Source: Prevotella sp. AGR2160 (GTDB lineage: Bacteria > Bacteroidota > Bacteroidia > Bacteroidales > Bacteroidaceae). From it: a DNA stretch of 64,000 nucleotides. The notes below the pieces were generated by a model. That model was not told the origin of the DNA. It made no database searches and worked only from the letters and a program-made list of their open reading frames with translations. Below are positions 17,781-25,325 of the stretch, piece by piece (the first letter of the stretch is position 1; the number at the start of each line of letters is the position of its first letter). The stretch covers positions 186,001 to 250,000 of the forward strand of contig NZ_AUJK01000002.1 in NCBI RefSeq assembly GCF_000424185.1, read 5' to 3'. The translations under genes and the position numbers were made by a program.

Positions 17781-18134
17781 ATGTTCTCCACAGACAAGAA
17801 CATAGAGACCATTGGCGAGCTCGTAGAGGCCGTGAAGAAATATGTCGGGCATCAGAGCGAGTATCTGAAGCTCGACATCTCCGAGAAGATCGTACGCCTG
17901 ATCACGGCGCTGTTGGTGAGTGCCGTCATCGTCGTCCTTCTCCTTATCGCCCTCATCTACCTCTCTTTTGCTGCCGCCTTTGCCTTGGCGACTTGCATCG
18001 GGAGCATCGTAGGTGCCTTCGCTATCGTAGGGGCTTTCTACCTCGTGGTTTTGTTGTTGGTGGTCCTCTTCCGGCATCAGTGGATTGAGAAACCGCTCGT
18101 CCGTTTTCTGGCGTCTATGATTCTGGAGTCATAA
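17781..18134 (+). CDS. Phage-holin-family-like membrane protein
   Basis: A 117-residue protein with an N-terminal amphipathic region (about 1-45) and two transmembrane helices (about 48-72 and 76-100, VVLLLIALIYLSFAAAFALA and AFYLVVLLLVVLF), ending with a basic and hydrophobic tail. This is the layout of the Holin_X / putative actinobacterial holin group (PF07332-like), which is widespread in chromosomes and not evidence of a prophage. It probably works with the preceding YtxH protein. Confidence 0.8.
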   Translation: MFSTDKNIETIGELVEAVKKYVGHQSEYLKLDISEKIVRLITALLVSAVIVVLLLIALIYLSFAAAFALATCIGSIVGAFAIVGAFYLVVLLLVVLFRHQWIEKPLVRFLASMILES

Positions 18135-18167
18135 GATGCCAGTAGCAATCGGTTTATTCAGACGACT

Positions 18168-18422
18168 ATGAATTATAACGATGAATATATGTCCTACCAT
18201 TCCCTCGCTGATGTCAGAGGGCGGAAGGAACAGTTGAAACGGGATATCCGTGACGACGAGGAACATATCACTGCGCTGTGGAAACAGCTCACACGCCCCT
18301 CGGAGGCTTTTGAGCGCGGGGCTACACCAACGCAGCGGATTATGGGAATTCTGAATATGGGTGGCGGTCTCATCGACGGTGCCATCCTCGGATGGAAGCT
18401 CTATCGGAAATTCAAGCGATAA
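18168..18422 (+). CDS. Conserved small protein, third member of the YtxH-holin group
   Basis: An 84-residue, charged protein with an amphipathic helix (DVRGRKEQLKRDIRDDEEHI) and a C-terminal glycine-rich hydrophobic stretch (MGILNMGGGLIDGAILGWKLY) that may touch the membrane. I do not recognise a named domain. It starts 33 bp after the holin-like gene and a strong hairpin follows, so it closes the transcript. Conserved co-location with YtxH would support one envelope-stress module. Confidence 0.7.
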   Translation: MNYNDEYMSYHSLADVRGRKEQLKRDIRDDEEHITALWKQLTRPSEAFERGATPTQRIMGILNMGGGLIDGAILGWKLYRKFKR

Positions 18423-18428
18423 CAATAC

Positions 18429-18456
18429 GGGGCCGTGCAAAGTTGTGCACGGCCCC
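18429..18456 (+). terminator. GC-rich hairpin after the 84-aa gene
   Basis: GGGGCCGTGC (18429-18438) pairs with GCACGGCCCC (18447-18456). There is no T-run, so termination is probable from position but not proven by sequence. Confidence 0.55.
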
Positions 18457-18473
18457 GCGTTGTGTTACTGAGG

Positions 18474-18526
18474 CGACCTTGTGCTTGCAAAGCACAAGCA
18501 CATGACGGCAGGCCAATCAAACGGCA
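18474..18526 (+). repeat. REP-like palindromic repeat, family B
   Basis: The core hairpin is CTTGTGCTT, GCA loop, AAGCACAAG (18478-18498), followed by a conserved flank GACGGCAGGCCA. Copies with the same flank lie at 52571-52628 and 61381-61436. All three are in intergenic DNA. Confidence 0.82.
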
Positions 18527-18527
18527 G

Positions 18528-18563
18528 TTTTACTTCTTTACTTTTTTACTTCTTTACTTTTAT
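18528..18563 (+). repeat. GTAAAGAA-type repeat (family E) overlapping the end of the phosphatase gene
   Basis: TTACTTC and TTTACTTTT units span the stop codon of the minus-strand gene at 18538, so the last residues (KSKEVKK) are encoded by the repeat. The AraC-type protein ending at 36435 finishes KSKEVKR for the same reason. Confidence 0.7.
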
Positions 18564-19464
18564 TCAGCGTGTAGAGCGTCTTGCCATCCTTGTCGATGGC
18601 GGAGAGGGAGAGCTGCTGCTTCGTGGCCTGGATGAGCGTGAAGCCTGTGGAAGGACTGCACCACTGCGTGCCGTCTACCGGCTTGACAGGACGGGAGAGC
18701 GCGGCGGCACTGTTCACCCAATAAGCGATGTCATCACCTTTCGGCTGAATATACTGGAAGTTGTGGATATGCCCACAGCCGTATACGGCCACATTCTTAT
18801 ACTTATGAAGAATCGGCATGACATACTTCTGCATCTGCAAGCGCTCATCCACTGTCTTTCCCGTCTCGGCATAGATGGGATGATGACCGACGACGATCAC
18901 CCAGTCCTCATGGGCATTCTTCAATGTCTCATCCAGCCACTGCAGTTCAGCCTCGCGGCTCTGCTTATGGGCGTCGGGATATGTGATACTATCATTGCGA
19001 TACTTGTCAATCAGCGGCGTAGTATCGAGGAAAACGATGCGGAGCTTGCAACCTTTATTCTCAAAGACCTTGGTATAATAACGCTTCTCGAAATGCCAGC
19101 GGCGGCTGATTTTCGAATAGTCGAGAACGGCCTGTGTGTTGCCGCGGTATTCATGATTACCGAGAACAGGATACCAAAAACACATCAGTTCGGGATGACT
19201 GTAGATATCTTCATAGTTTGTACGCCACAGCGGGTCGTTGACACTCTGTATTCCGTTGAAATGATGGATGTCACCGACGGCGATGACGGCCTCCACGCCG
19301 ACTTTCTCGGCGAGGTTGCCCATGGCAGCAGCGCAGGCTTTCTGGTCGTAATAGCCATTGCGGCCCATATCATTGCACCACAACAGATTGACCGACTGCG
19401 CATGAAGCAAGAGTGCGCTCATCATGAGGAGAAAGAGCGCCACAAATCGAAAGATTTTATTCAT
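18538..19464 (-). CDS. Secreted calcineurin-like (purple acid phosphatase-type) phosphoesterase
   Basis: A 308-residue protein with a signal peptide (MNKIFRFVALFLLMMSALLLHAQ). The two-metal phosphoesterase motifs are in order: NDMGRNG, VGDIHHFNG, LGNHEY, GHHPIY and CGHIHNF. The tyrosine that gives purple acid phosphatases their colour (GDxxY) is His here, as in non-purple relatives. It is related to the ACP5/TRAP group and probably releases phosphate from organic esters in the periplasm. It is third after the TonB receptor and beta-helix lipoprotein, 71 bp behind the latter, which supports a phosphorus-scavenging role. The exact substrate is unknown. Confidence 0.85.
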   Translation of the reverse strand: MNKIFRFVALFLLMMSALLLHAQSVNLLWCNDMGRNGYYDQKACAAAMGNLAEKVGVEAVIAVGDIHHFNGIQSVNDPLWRTNYEDIYSHPELMCFWYPVLGNHEYRGNTQAVLDYSKISRRWHFEKRYYTKVFENKGCKLRIVFLDTTPLIDKYRNDSITYPDAHKQSREAELQWLDETLKNAHEDWVIVVGHHPIYAETGKTVDERLQMQKYVMPILHKYKNVAVYGCGHIHNFQYIQPKGDDIAYWVNSAAALSRPVKPVDGTQWCSPSTGFTLIQATKQQLSLSAIDKDGKTLYTLNKSKEVKK

Positions 19465-19494
19465 GAATTGATGTTGATTGAAAATAATGCCCGG

Positions 19495-19523
19495 TTAGGA
19501 CGGCCACAAGGGCCGCCCCTACG
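19495..19523 (+). repeat. Dispersed repeat family C copy
   Basis: TTAGGACGGCC followed by ACAAGGGCCGCCC; it matches the minus-strand copy at 2847-2874. It lies in the 71-bp gap between the beta-helix lipoprotein and phosphatase genes. Confidence 0.75.
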
Positions 19524-19535
19524 GAGGGAGAAGAG

Positions 19536-20912
19536 CTATTTCGTTCCGAAGGCGCCGAAGTAGGGCTGGATAGCGGGAGAATAGACGTAATAACTCTGTT
19601 TGTTGGCAGCATCATTCCAAGAGATATTCTTCAGTCCGGAGAACATCAGGCCTGTGGGGAAGAGTCGCTCGATAGAAGTTGCCGCACCGGTGAGAGCAGG
19701 AGAGCCGATCTGGAGATGGAAATCCCAAGAGTTGTCGTAAGGCAGCGGCGCGCCATTGGCAACATCATCACTCTCGCAGTTAACGTTCATCTTGTCACTC
19801 TGTTTGAAAGAGAGGAAGAGCGGATTGAGATCACCGGCGCTCTGACTTGTCGGGTTGGCATCCTCATAGATTACGCCACTATAGCCCTTAGCCATCTGCT
19901 TGACACCCGTAGCCGTGGAAGCAAAGAGATAGTTCGGCGTCAGCACGCTCTCCGCGAGATCGGCACCATCCTTCGACGGCTGTTTGATGCCATAACGGCA
20001 GTCAGCGATGAGGTTGTTCTTCATGACGGGATGAATACCTTTCTCCAGCCAGACACTGCCACCCTTCTTGTTCTTCGTACGACGCCAGCCACAGTCGACG
20101 ACGGTGTTGTTGTAGATACGAAGGTTAGAAGAGGCGATACCGCTCTCAATACCGGCATTACTCAGTTTGAAACCATTCGTACAAGCATTATAAATCAAGT
20201 TATCGGAGATATCGAGGTTACAACCGCTCTTGACGTTGATGGCCTCGCCACCATCCTCCTGGTTACCACTGTCGGCGAAGACACAACCGGTGATGATACC
20301 ACTGCCACCCGTGAAATAGGTCTGGTCGTTGTAGTTGTCATGCACATAGCAGGAGTCCATGACAAACTTTCCATCCGTATTGCAGAAATGGAAGACGGGG
20401 ACACCACCATCGATGGTTGTCTTGAAGAGTTTATTCTGGAAAGAGATACTGGACTCTGTCGGCGTGGCGCCACCGTCGGCAAGTTCAGTATGGCGGAGCA
20501 CAACCTCCTCAGCGTTGTAACCGCAGATGATACCGCCCCAGGAGTTGGCCTTTCCCGTCTCGGAGTCGATAACGACGGGCTTGGCGGCCGTACCGAGAGA
20601 ATAGAGATTACCGAGTACGACGATCTCAATGGGATGATCCTCCGTCGGCTTGGAGGAACAGGTGACATGCACGCCGGGCTCAATATACAAGGAGTGGCCC
20701 TCGGGAACTTTGAAAGACTCCGTCAGTGTCGTGTCTTTCGTCCATACAATGGAGTTCTCGGGATAGGCAGCGAGGGCTGTCGTGATAGCGGCAGTAGCAC
20801 TGTTACTGCTCTTGCCATTGTAATCCTCAGGATTGATATTGTCATTCTCACAGGAGGTGAGTGCCGTTGCGGTCATAGCTAGCAGCATACCGGCGAAAAA
20901 GAATTTATTCAT
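19536..20912 (-). CDS. Lipoprotein with right-handed beta-helix-like repeats
   Basis: The 458-residue product starts MNKFFFAGMLLAMTATALTSC with a lipobox cysteine at 21, then a Ser/Ala-rich linker. From about residue 60 the sequence has the short-strand, Asn- and Gly-rich rhythm of a parallel beta-helix (IVVLGNLYSLG, CNLDISDNLIYNACT, LRIYNNTVVDCGWR, MKNNLIADCRYG). No catalytic lyase residues can be identified. The start at 20912 was chosen over the longer frame (21035) because it gives the signal peptide and lies 19 bp after the TonB receptor stop. It is probably the surface or periplasmic partner of that receptor. Confidence 0.8.
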   Translation of the reverse strand: MNKFFFAGMLLAMTATALTSCENDNINPEDYNGKSSNSATAAITTALAAYPENSIVWTKDTTLTESFKVPEGHSLYIEPGVHVTCSSKPTEDHPIEIVVLGNLYSLGTAAKPVVIDSETGKANSWGGIICGYNAEEVVLRHTELADGGATPTESSISFQNKLFKTTIDGGVPVFHFCNTDGKFVMDSCYVHDNYNDQTYFTGGSGIITGCVFADSGNQEDGGEAINVKSGCNLDISDNLIYNACTNGFKLSNAGIESGIASSNLRIYNNTVVDCGWRRTKNKKGGSVWLEKGIHPVMKNNLIADCRYGIKQPSKDGADLAESVLTPNYLFASTATGVKQMAKGYSGVIYEDANPTSQSAGDLNPLFLSFKQSDKMNVNCESDDVANGAPLPYDNSWDFHLQIGSPALTGAATSIERLFPTGLMFSGLKNISWNDAANKQSYYVYSPAIQPYFGAFGTK

Positions 20913-20931
20913 TGTTTTTGTTTTTATTTGA

Positions 20932-23670
20932 TTATAGTTTATAGCGGATACCGATGAGGAAGGTACGGCCGAACTTATACGTGCTGGTGACGGTACGGTC
21001 GCTGCGCTGACCAGGAAGAGAGAGGTCAAAGTCATTGACCGTCTTCAGATAGCGTTCGCGCTTGTTGTTGAGGAGGTTGTTGGCCTTGACGAAGATGGAA
21101 ATGCCATTCTTGAATTTCTTCTCTCCACTGAGGTCGAGGGTGACCATGCCTCTCTCCCACTCGTCCGCATCCTTGAAAGGAGAGACGAGGACGAGGCGCG
21201 TGCCCGTATAGGAAGCAGCGAGCTGTCCGTTCCAGCCGTTTTCCGTATCCTTATATAATAAGGAGAGGTTGGCGGTGTGCGGTGCTTGATTGACCAACGG
21301 ACGCGTCTGATTGACATTGACGATGACATTCTTCGCCGTATACTGCAACTTATTCGTCGTGATGGCGGAATGCGTATAGGTGTAGTTGGCCTTCACGCCG
21401 AAGTGACGGATATACTTGATGACGTCAATCTCGAAACCGAAGTTCTTGGCATTACCCAGGTTCTGCGGCATATAGTAGTTGTTGTTTGTCTGACGCTGGT
21501 CGCTGACAAACGTGGTCTCGATAGGATCCTTCAGATACTTATAGAATACACCAGCGAGGATCTGCTCCGTGGCAGAGGGGAACCACTCCCAGCGTAAGTC
21601 CATATTGTCGATACGGGAGCGCTTCAGGTTCGGATTACCTTTCTCGGTATACTCCTCACCCTCAATCTGGTAAGGCACGAGCTCATAGAATCCCGGACGG
21701 TTGATACTCTTATAGTAGCTCAACCGGAGATTCATCTGCTTGTTCATCTTCCATTTCAGGGCCACAGACGGCAGCCAGTCCCAGTAACTCTGCTCGCCGA
21801 CGGGGCCGAGATTCTCAAACTTCTGCAGCATCGTGTAGATCTGGTTCGTATGCTCAGCACGGAAACCGGCGATGAGGTCGCCCCAGCTATTGGAGAGGGT
21901 CACCATGGCATAGGCGGCACCGATGTGCTCCTTGGAGTCGTAGTTGAGCTGTGAAGCCTGAGCGCGCGGCGTACGGCAGTACCAGCTAATATTCTCATAC
22001 TGGTCATAGTCGTTGGAAGCGAGGGCATCATTGGATGCGGGATTGAAGAGATAAGAATAGAAGCGGTTGTTACGTTTCTTATTACGATACATCCCACCGA
22101 CTTTCCACAAGGCATCAAAACCCTTAAACGGCGTGTCGTATGTGATATTGAGCATTCCCGTCCAGTCCTTGTCATCATTATGCTGGAAGCGGCGCTCCAT
22201 ATTGTTGGCGACCGTCTTGGCGAGGCTGCCATTCTCGAAGTTGTTCTTGATACCGACATACACGCGGTCGGGATCCTTCTCACGGGCATCAGCGAAGAGA
22301 CCAGACCAATCGACGGTGAGACGATCGGTGAGGTGGTGTGTTCCTTTCAGATGCGAAGCGAAGATATCCTGGGTCTGTGTCAGGGAGCGCAACTCATCGT
22401 CACGGGTATAGGTACCGTTATCGGGATCATAACCGTAATCGGTCGTAATACTCTGGTTATAACGGACATTATCCTCCTTGCGCTCGACCAACATGTTATA
22501 CCATTCGAACTTATGATTGCCGAGGGAGAGGTCGATCTTCGCGTGTACACCGAGGTTGAGGTCATGGATGGAATACCAGCGCTTCTTCATGCTGCTGATA
22601 TATTCCGTCGTCTCACCATTGGCCATGACGGGCTTGTTGAGCGTACGCTCACTGCCGCGATAGGTATTCTGCAGAGAGGCGGCGACGAGGACGCCGAGGC
22701 GGTGGTTCCAGAAGCGGTTTCCTACAGTGATACCTCCTATAAAATTAGGCATCGGCATGGAATGGTTCTTGATCTTCGAACCACCATTCTTGAAATCATC
22801 CACCGTGGCATCATAGGTAGAGCCGTATTTCTCGTAGGGCGCCTTGCTCGTCGTGTTGCCGCGGTCGGCAGAGAGATAGTCGTGGGAATCAGACCAGAAA
22901 TAATCGGAGGCACCGATGGCGCCATTGGCCTGAAGCATGAACTGCCCCGGCGCGTCCTTCATATTCATATCGACGACGCCACCGGCGGCATCGCCCTCCA
23001 TATCCGGCGTGAGCGACTTCGAGACAATGAGGCGGTCCATGAGGTCGGATGGGAAGAGATTGAGAGGAATATAACGGTTCTTGTCATCGGGAGAAGGAAT
23101 CTTAATGCCGTTGACAAGGGTATAGTTGTAACGCTTATCCATACCACGAAGGATAGCGTAGGAAGCCTCGCCGCTGGCATCACGTTCCATCGTCACGCCC
23201 GAGACACGCTGGAGGGCACTGGCGACATTGACATCAGGAGAGAGCTGGAGAGCCTGCTGACTCATGACATTGAGGACCTGTCCGGCATTCTTCTCCATCG
23301 TGATGGCACTGCGGTCGGTGCGGTTGTTGCGGACGCCATGAACAACGACCTCGCCGAGCTGCTTGGCGTCTTCCTCGAGGTTGACATTGAGGTTCTCCGC
23401 CTTGCCGAGGTCTACGGTGACCTCCTTGGTTTTGTAACTCATGTACGTCACGACGAGCGTTACCCGTCCCGTCTCAGGCAGGTCCTTCAGTGCGAAGGTA
23501 CCGTCAAGACCGGTCGTCGTGGCCAGGCTCTTGTTGTCTTTAACTTGAATGACCGCGCCGATCATCGGATCTCCGGTCTTCTTGTCCTTCACCAATCCCG
23601 AAATGGTTTTAGCTTGGGACCATGACGCCACTGTTATCCCCAGCGCCACGGTAAGTAGGAGTTTCTTCAT
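20932..23670 (-). CDS. TonB-dependent outer-membrane receptor
   Basis: A 912-residue receptor with a signal peptide (cut after SQA), a carboxypeptidase-regulatory-like domain (about 24-105), a plug (about 115-240; ILRGMDKRYNYTLVNGIKIP and DMEGDAAGGVVDM) and a 22-strand barrel ending GIRYKL. The plug wording is like the TIGR01782-type receptors more than like the glycan SusC proteins, and no SusD gene follows. It heads a likely operon with the beta-helix lipoprotein and the phosphatase-like enzyme. The ligand is unknown; a phosphorylated compound is the natural guess from its neighbours. Confidence 0.92.
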   Translation of the reverse strand: MKKLLLTVALGITVASWSQAKTISGLVKDKKTGDPMIGAVIQVKDNKSLATTTGLDGTFALKDLPETGRVTLVVTYMSYKTKEVTVDLGKAENLNVNLEEDAKQLGEVVVHGVRNNRTDRSAITMEKNAGQVLNVMSQQALQLSPDVNVASALQRVSGVTMERDASGEASYAILRGMDKRYNYTLVNGIKIPSPDDKNRYIPLNLFPSDLMDRLIVSKSLTPDMEGDAAGGVVDMNMKDAPGQFMLQANGAIGASDYFWSDSHDYLSADRGNTTSKAPYEKYGSTYDATVDDFKNGGSKIKNHSMPMPNFIGGITVGNRFWNHRLGVLVAASLQNTYRGSERTLNKPVMANGETTEYISSMKKRWYSIHDLNLGVHAKIDLSLGNHKFEWYNMLVERKEDNVRYNQSITTDYGYDPDNGTYTRDDELRSLTQTQDIFASHLKGTHHLTDRLTVDWSGLFADAREKDPDRVYVGIKNNFENGSLAKTVANNMERRFQHNDDKDWTGMLNITYDTPFKGFDALWKVGGMYRNKKRNNRFYSYLFNPASNDALASNDYDQYENISWYCRTPRAQASQLNYDSKEHIGAAYAMVTLSNSWGDLIAGFRAEHTNQIYTMLQKFENLGPVGEQSYWDWLPSVALKWKMNKQMNLRLSYYKSINRPGFYELVPYQIEGEEYTEKGNPNLKRSRIDNMDLRWEWFPSATEQILAGVFYKYLKDPIETTFVSDQRQTNNNYYMPQNLGNAKNFGFEIDVIKYIRHFGVKANYTYTHSAITTNKLQYTAKNVIVNVNQTRPLVNQAPHTANLSLLYKDTENGWNGQLAASYTGTRLVLVSPFKDADEWERGMVTLDLSGEKKFKNGISIFVKANNLLNNKRERYLKTVNDFDLSLPGQRSDRTVTSTYKFGRTFLIGIRYKL

Positions 23671-23703
23671 AAAAAAAATCTATACCTTATAAGAATGGTG
23701 CTG

Positions 23704-23711
23704 CAAAGGTA
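23704..23711 (-). promoter_or_regulatory. Candidate -7 box of the TonB receptor operon
   Basis: Minus-strand TACCTTTG followed by C, 33 bp before the start. No clear TTTG partner is seen, which may mean activator dependence. Confidence 0.5.
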
Positions 23712-23719
23712 CCCCCGAT

Positions 23720-24192
23720 ATGTTACAACGAGATTACAGAGTCGTGAAAAAACGGAAAAGAAAAATATTCAACAAGAAGGCTCACTGACTGTTTTTTGAC
23801 CCTCTTTTTCTGCAAGAAAAATTTCGGTTCTGGAAGAATATAGCCCGAAAAATGCTCCGGAACGTGAAAAACAACGGAGAAAATTTCGTAAACATCGTGC
23901 AGAAAAAATTTTCTTTCGTAGATAGGAGCTGTAAATACGATGTTTCTGACGAAAAACGACAGTGTTTTTCTGCATATTTATTGAATATAATCACGTATCT
24001 CACTAAAATATGCGGATAAACATGCAAGAAAATGATATCCCGAAAAGACAGATTTTGTTATCTCCCTATCAATCAACTACATACAAAATCGCCCAAAATT
24101 CGCGTATTTCCGTCCAATTGGTCATTTGCTGATTTCCGCGCCCAAAATAAACCTTTACCTAACGTCAAAAAAGTGTCAACCGATCCCCGCGC
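23720..24192 (+). other. Long AT-rich non-coding gap with inverted repeats
   Basis: I find no credible gene in this roughly 470-bp stretch; the short frames in it lack any protein-like composition. It holds inverted repeats: AAACATCGT (near 23889) with ACGATGTTT (near 23937), and GCAGAAAAA (near 23899) with TTTTTCTGC (near 23965), which interlock. It separates the TonB operon promoter from the 3' end of the zinc-ribbon gene and could hold a regulatory RNA or a protein-binding region. Confidence 0.5.
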
Positions 24193-25185
24193 TTAGTCAT
24201 TGTAAGCCCCACAATGCGGACAGCGGCCCTTGCGATGGAGCTTGGCCCCGCAGTTGCCGCAGTAGTAGACATAACGGTGGTGGCGATAATACTGCCGCAC
24301 GGACCAGAAGATGTAGAACGCCAGCAGAGGGTAACCCACCAGATAGAGCGTGCTGATGCTGAAAAGGATGTAGGACACGGCACAGACGGCGGAGAGGCCA
24401 CAGAGGTACAGGAGGGCATCGCCAAACGACAGGGCGTGATAGACATCATCCAGGACGGCGATGGCGATGATCAGCATGGCCCAAACTGTGATCAGGAAGA
24501 CGCGGAGGATGCCATGGGCTGAAAAAGGATTCAGCGTTGGATGGAAATAGAACTCCTGCCATGAGCCGGGACTGAACAGTTGGATGCTCGCGTAAAGGCT
24601 CGCCGCCGCTGCCACCGTCAGACACAGCAGTGTGGGATAGAACGAGTCGATGTCATTGAAGAAGACGATGGGCCCTTTCTCATGCAGGATCTTCCGGATG
24701 AAATAGAGGAAGAAGATCACTACGACCACCACGAGTGTCACGAGGACATGGGTGTCGGAAAAAGTAGAGATAAACTGCGAGATAGGGTCATCAGGGACGA
24801 CAGACGGCAGAAGGCGTGACTCATGGATCCATCCGATCTGCGCATTCTCCGTGCCGAGTTGTATCCATACGGAATCGACAGAGTCCTGCGGCACCATCAT
24901 CATGTCGGAGACGACGAGGAGTTTATGTTTCTTCACGGCAAAGGAGTCAACGGGGAGCCCGTTGACCACCTCTTCGGGCTGTTGGATATACAAGACGATG
25001 GAGTCGGCCTTCACCACGAAATTATACTTGTTGGTATAGTGGTGGTTGACGGCGAAATTGATGGAGTCCTGCTGCTGCGTGGTGTATTTGCGGACATGCA
25101 TCGTCCCCTTCCCCACCGGCTGGTTATAGCAGGCGGCGAGGAACATCGTCAGCATCAACAACAGCAAAATTCTCAATCGTCTCAT
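24193..25185 (-). CDS. Lipoprotein/membrane protein with C-terminal zinc ribbon
   Basis: A 330-residue protein of unusual layout. It starts with a lipoprotein-type signal (MRRLRILLLLMLTMFLAAC, Cys19), followed by an SH3-like extracytoplasmic part (about 20-135), a transmembrane helix (about 146-166), further hydrophobic helices (about 185-300) and a final zinc ribbon (CGNCGAKLHRKGRCPHCG). The ribbon would lie in the cytoplasm. I do not know a named family. The gene has no close partner on its strand: a 140-bp repeat-rich gap lies upstream. Confidence 0.72.
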   Translation of the reverse strand: MRRLRILLLLMLTMFLAACYNQPVGKGTMHVRKYTTQQQDSINFAVNHHYTNKYNFVVKADSIVLYIQQPEEVVNGLPVDSFAVKKHKLLVVSDMMMVPQDSVDSVWIQLGTENAQIGWIHESRLLPSVVPDDPISQFISTFSDTHVLVTLVVVVVIFFLYFIRKILHEKGPIVFFNDIDSFYPTLLCLTVAAAASLYASIQLFSPGSWQEFYFHPTLNPFSAHGILRVFLITVWAMLIIAIAVLDDVYHALSFGDALLYLCGLSAVCAVSYILFSISTLYLVGYPLLAFYIFWSVRQYYRHHRYVYYCGNCGAKLHRKGRCPHCGAYND

Positions 25186-25228
25186 ATTATTATGATGTGT
25201 TATATTCGACGGAATATTCTTATGTGCA

Positions 25229-25284
25229 GAACACGACGAATCATGTCCCTACGCCTGGCGGAACAGGATCAATCATGTCCTTAC
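25229..25284 (+). repeat. Two tandem copies of dispersed repeat family A
   Basis: The second unit (25257-25284) starts GGCGGAACAGGATC and ends AATCATGTCCTTAC; the first (25229-25252) is a slightly shortened version. The family recurs at 30394, 33963, 42936, 42966 and 63705. The rest of the 140-bp gap is family E sequence. Confidence 0.82.
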
Positions 25285-25289
25285 GGTAG

Positions 25290-25324
25290 TTTTACTTTTT
25301 TAATTCTTTACTTTTTTACTTTTC
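25290..25324 (+). repeat. GTAAAAAA-type repeat (family E) next to the U32 gene stop
   Basis: Units of TTTACTTTTTTA end one base before the stop codon of the minus-strand U32 gene at 25326. Confidence 0.65.
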
Positions 25325-25325
25325 C

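Noticed and set aside
17781-18134. Holin-like gene as a sign of prophage
   Set aside because: No other phage gene is near; this family is common in chromosomes next to YtxH genes.
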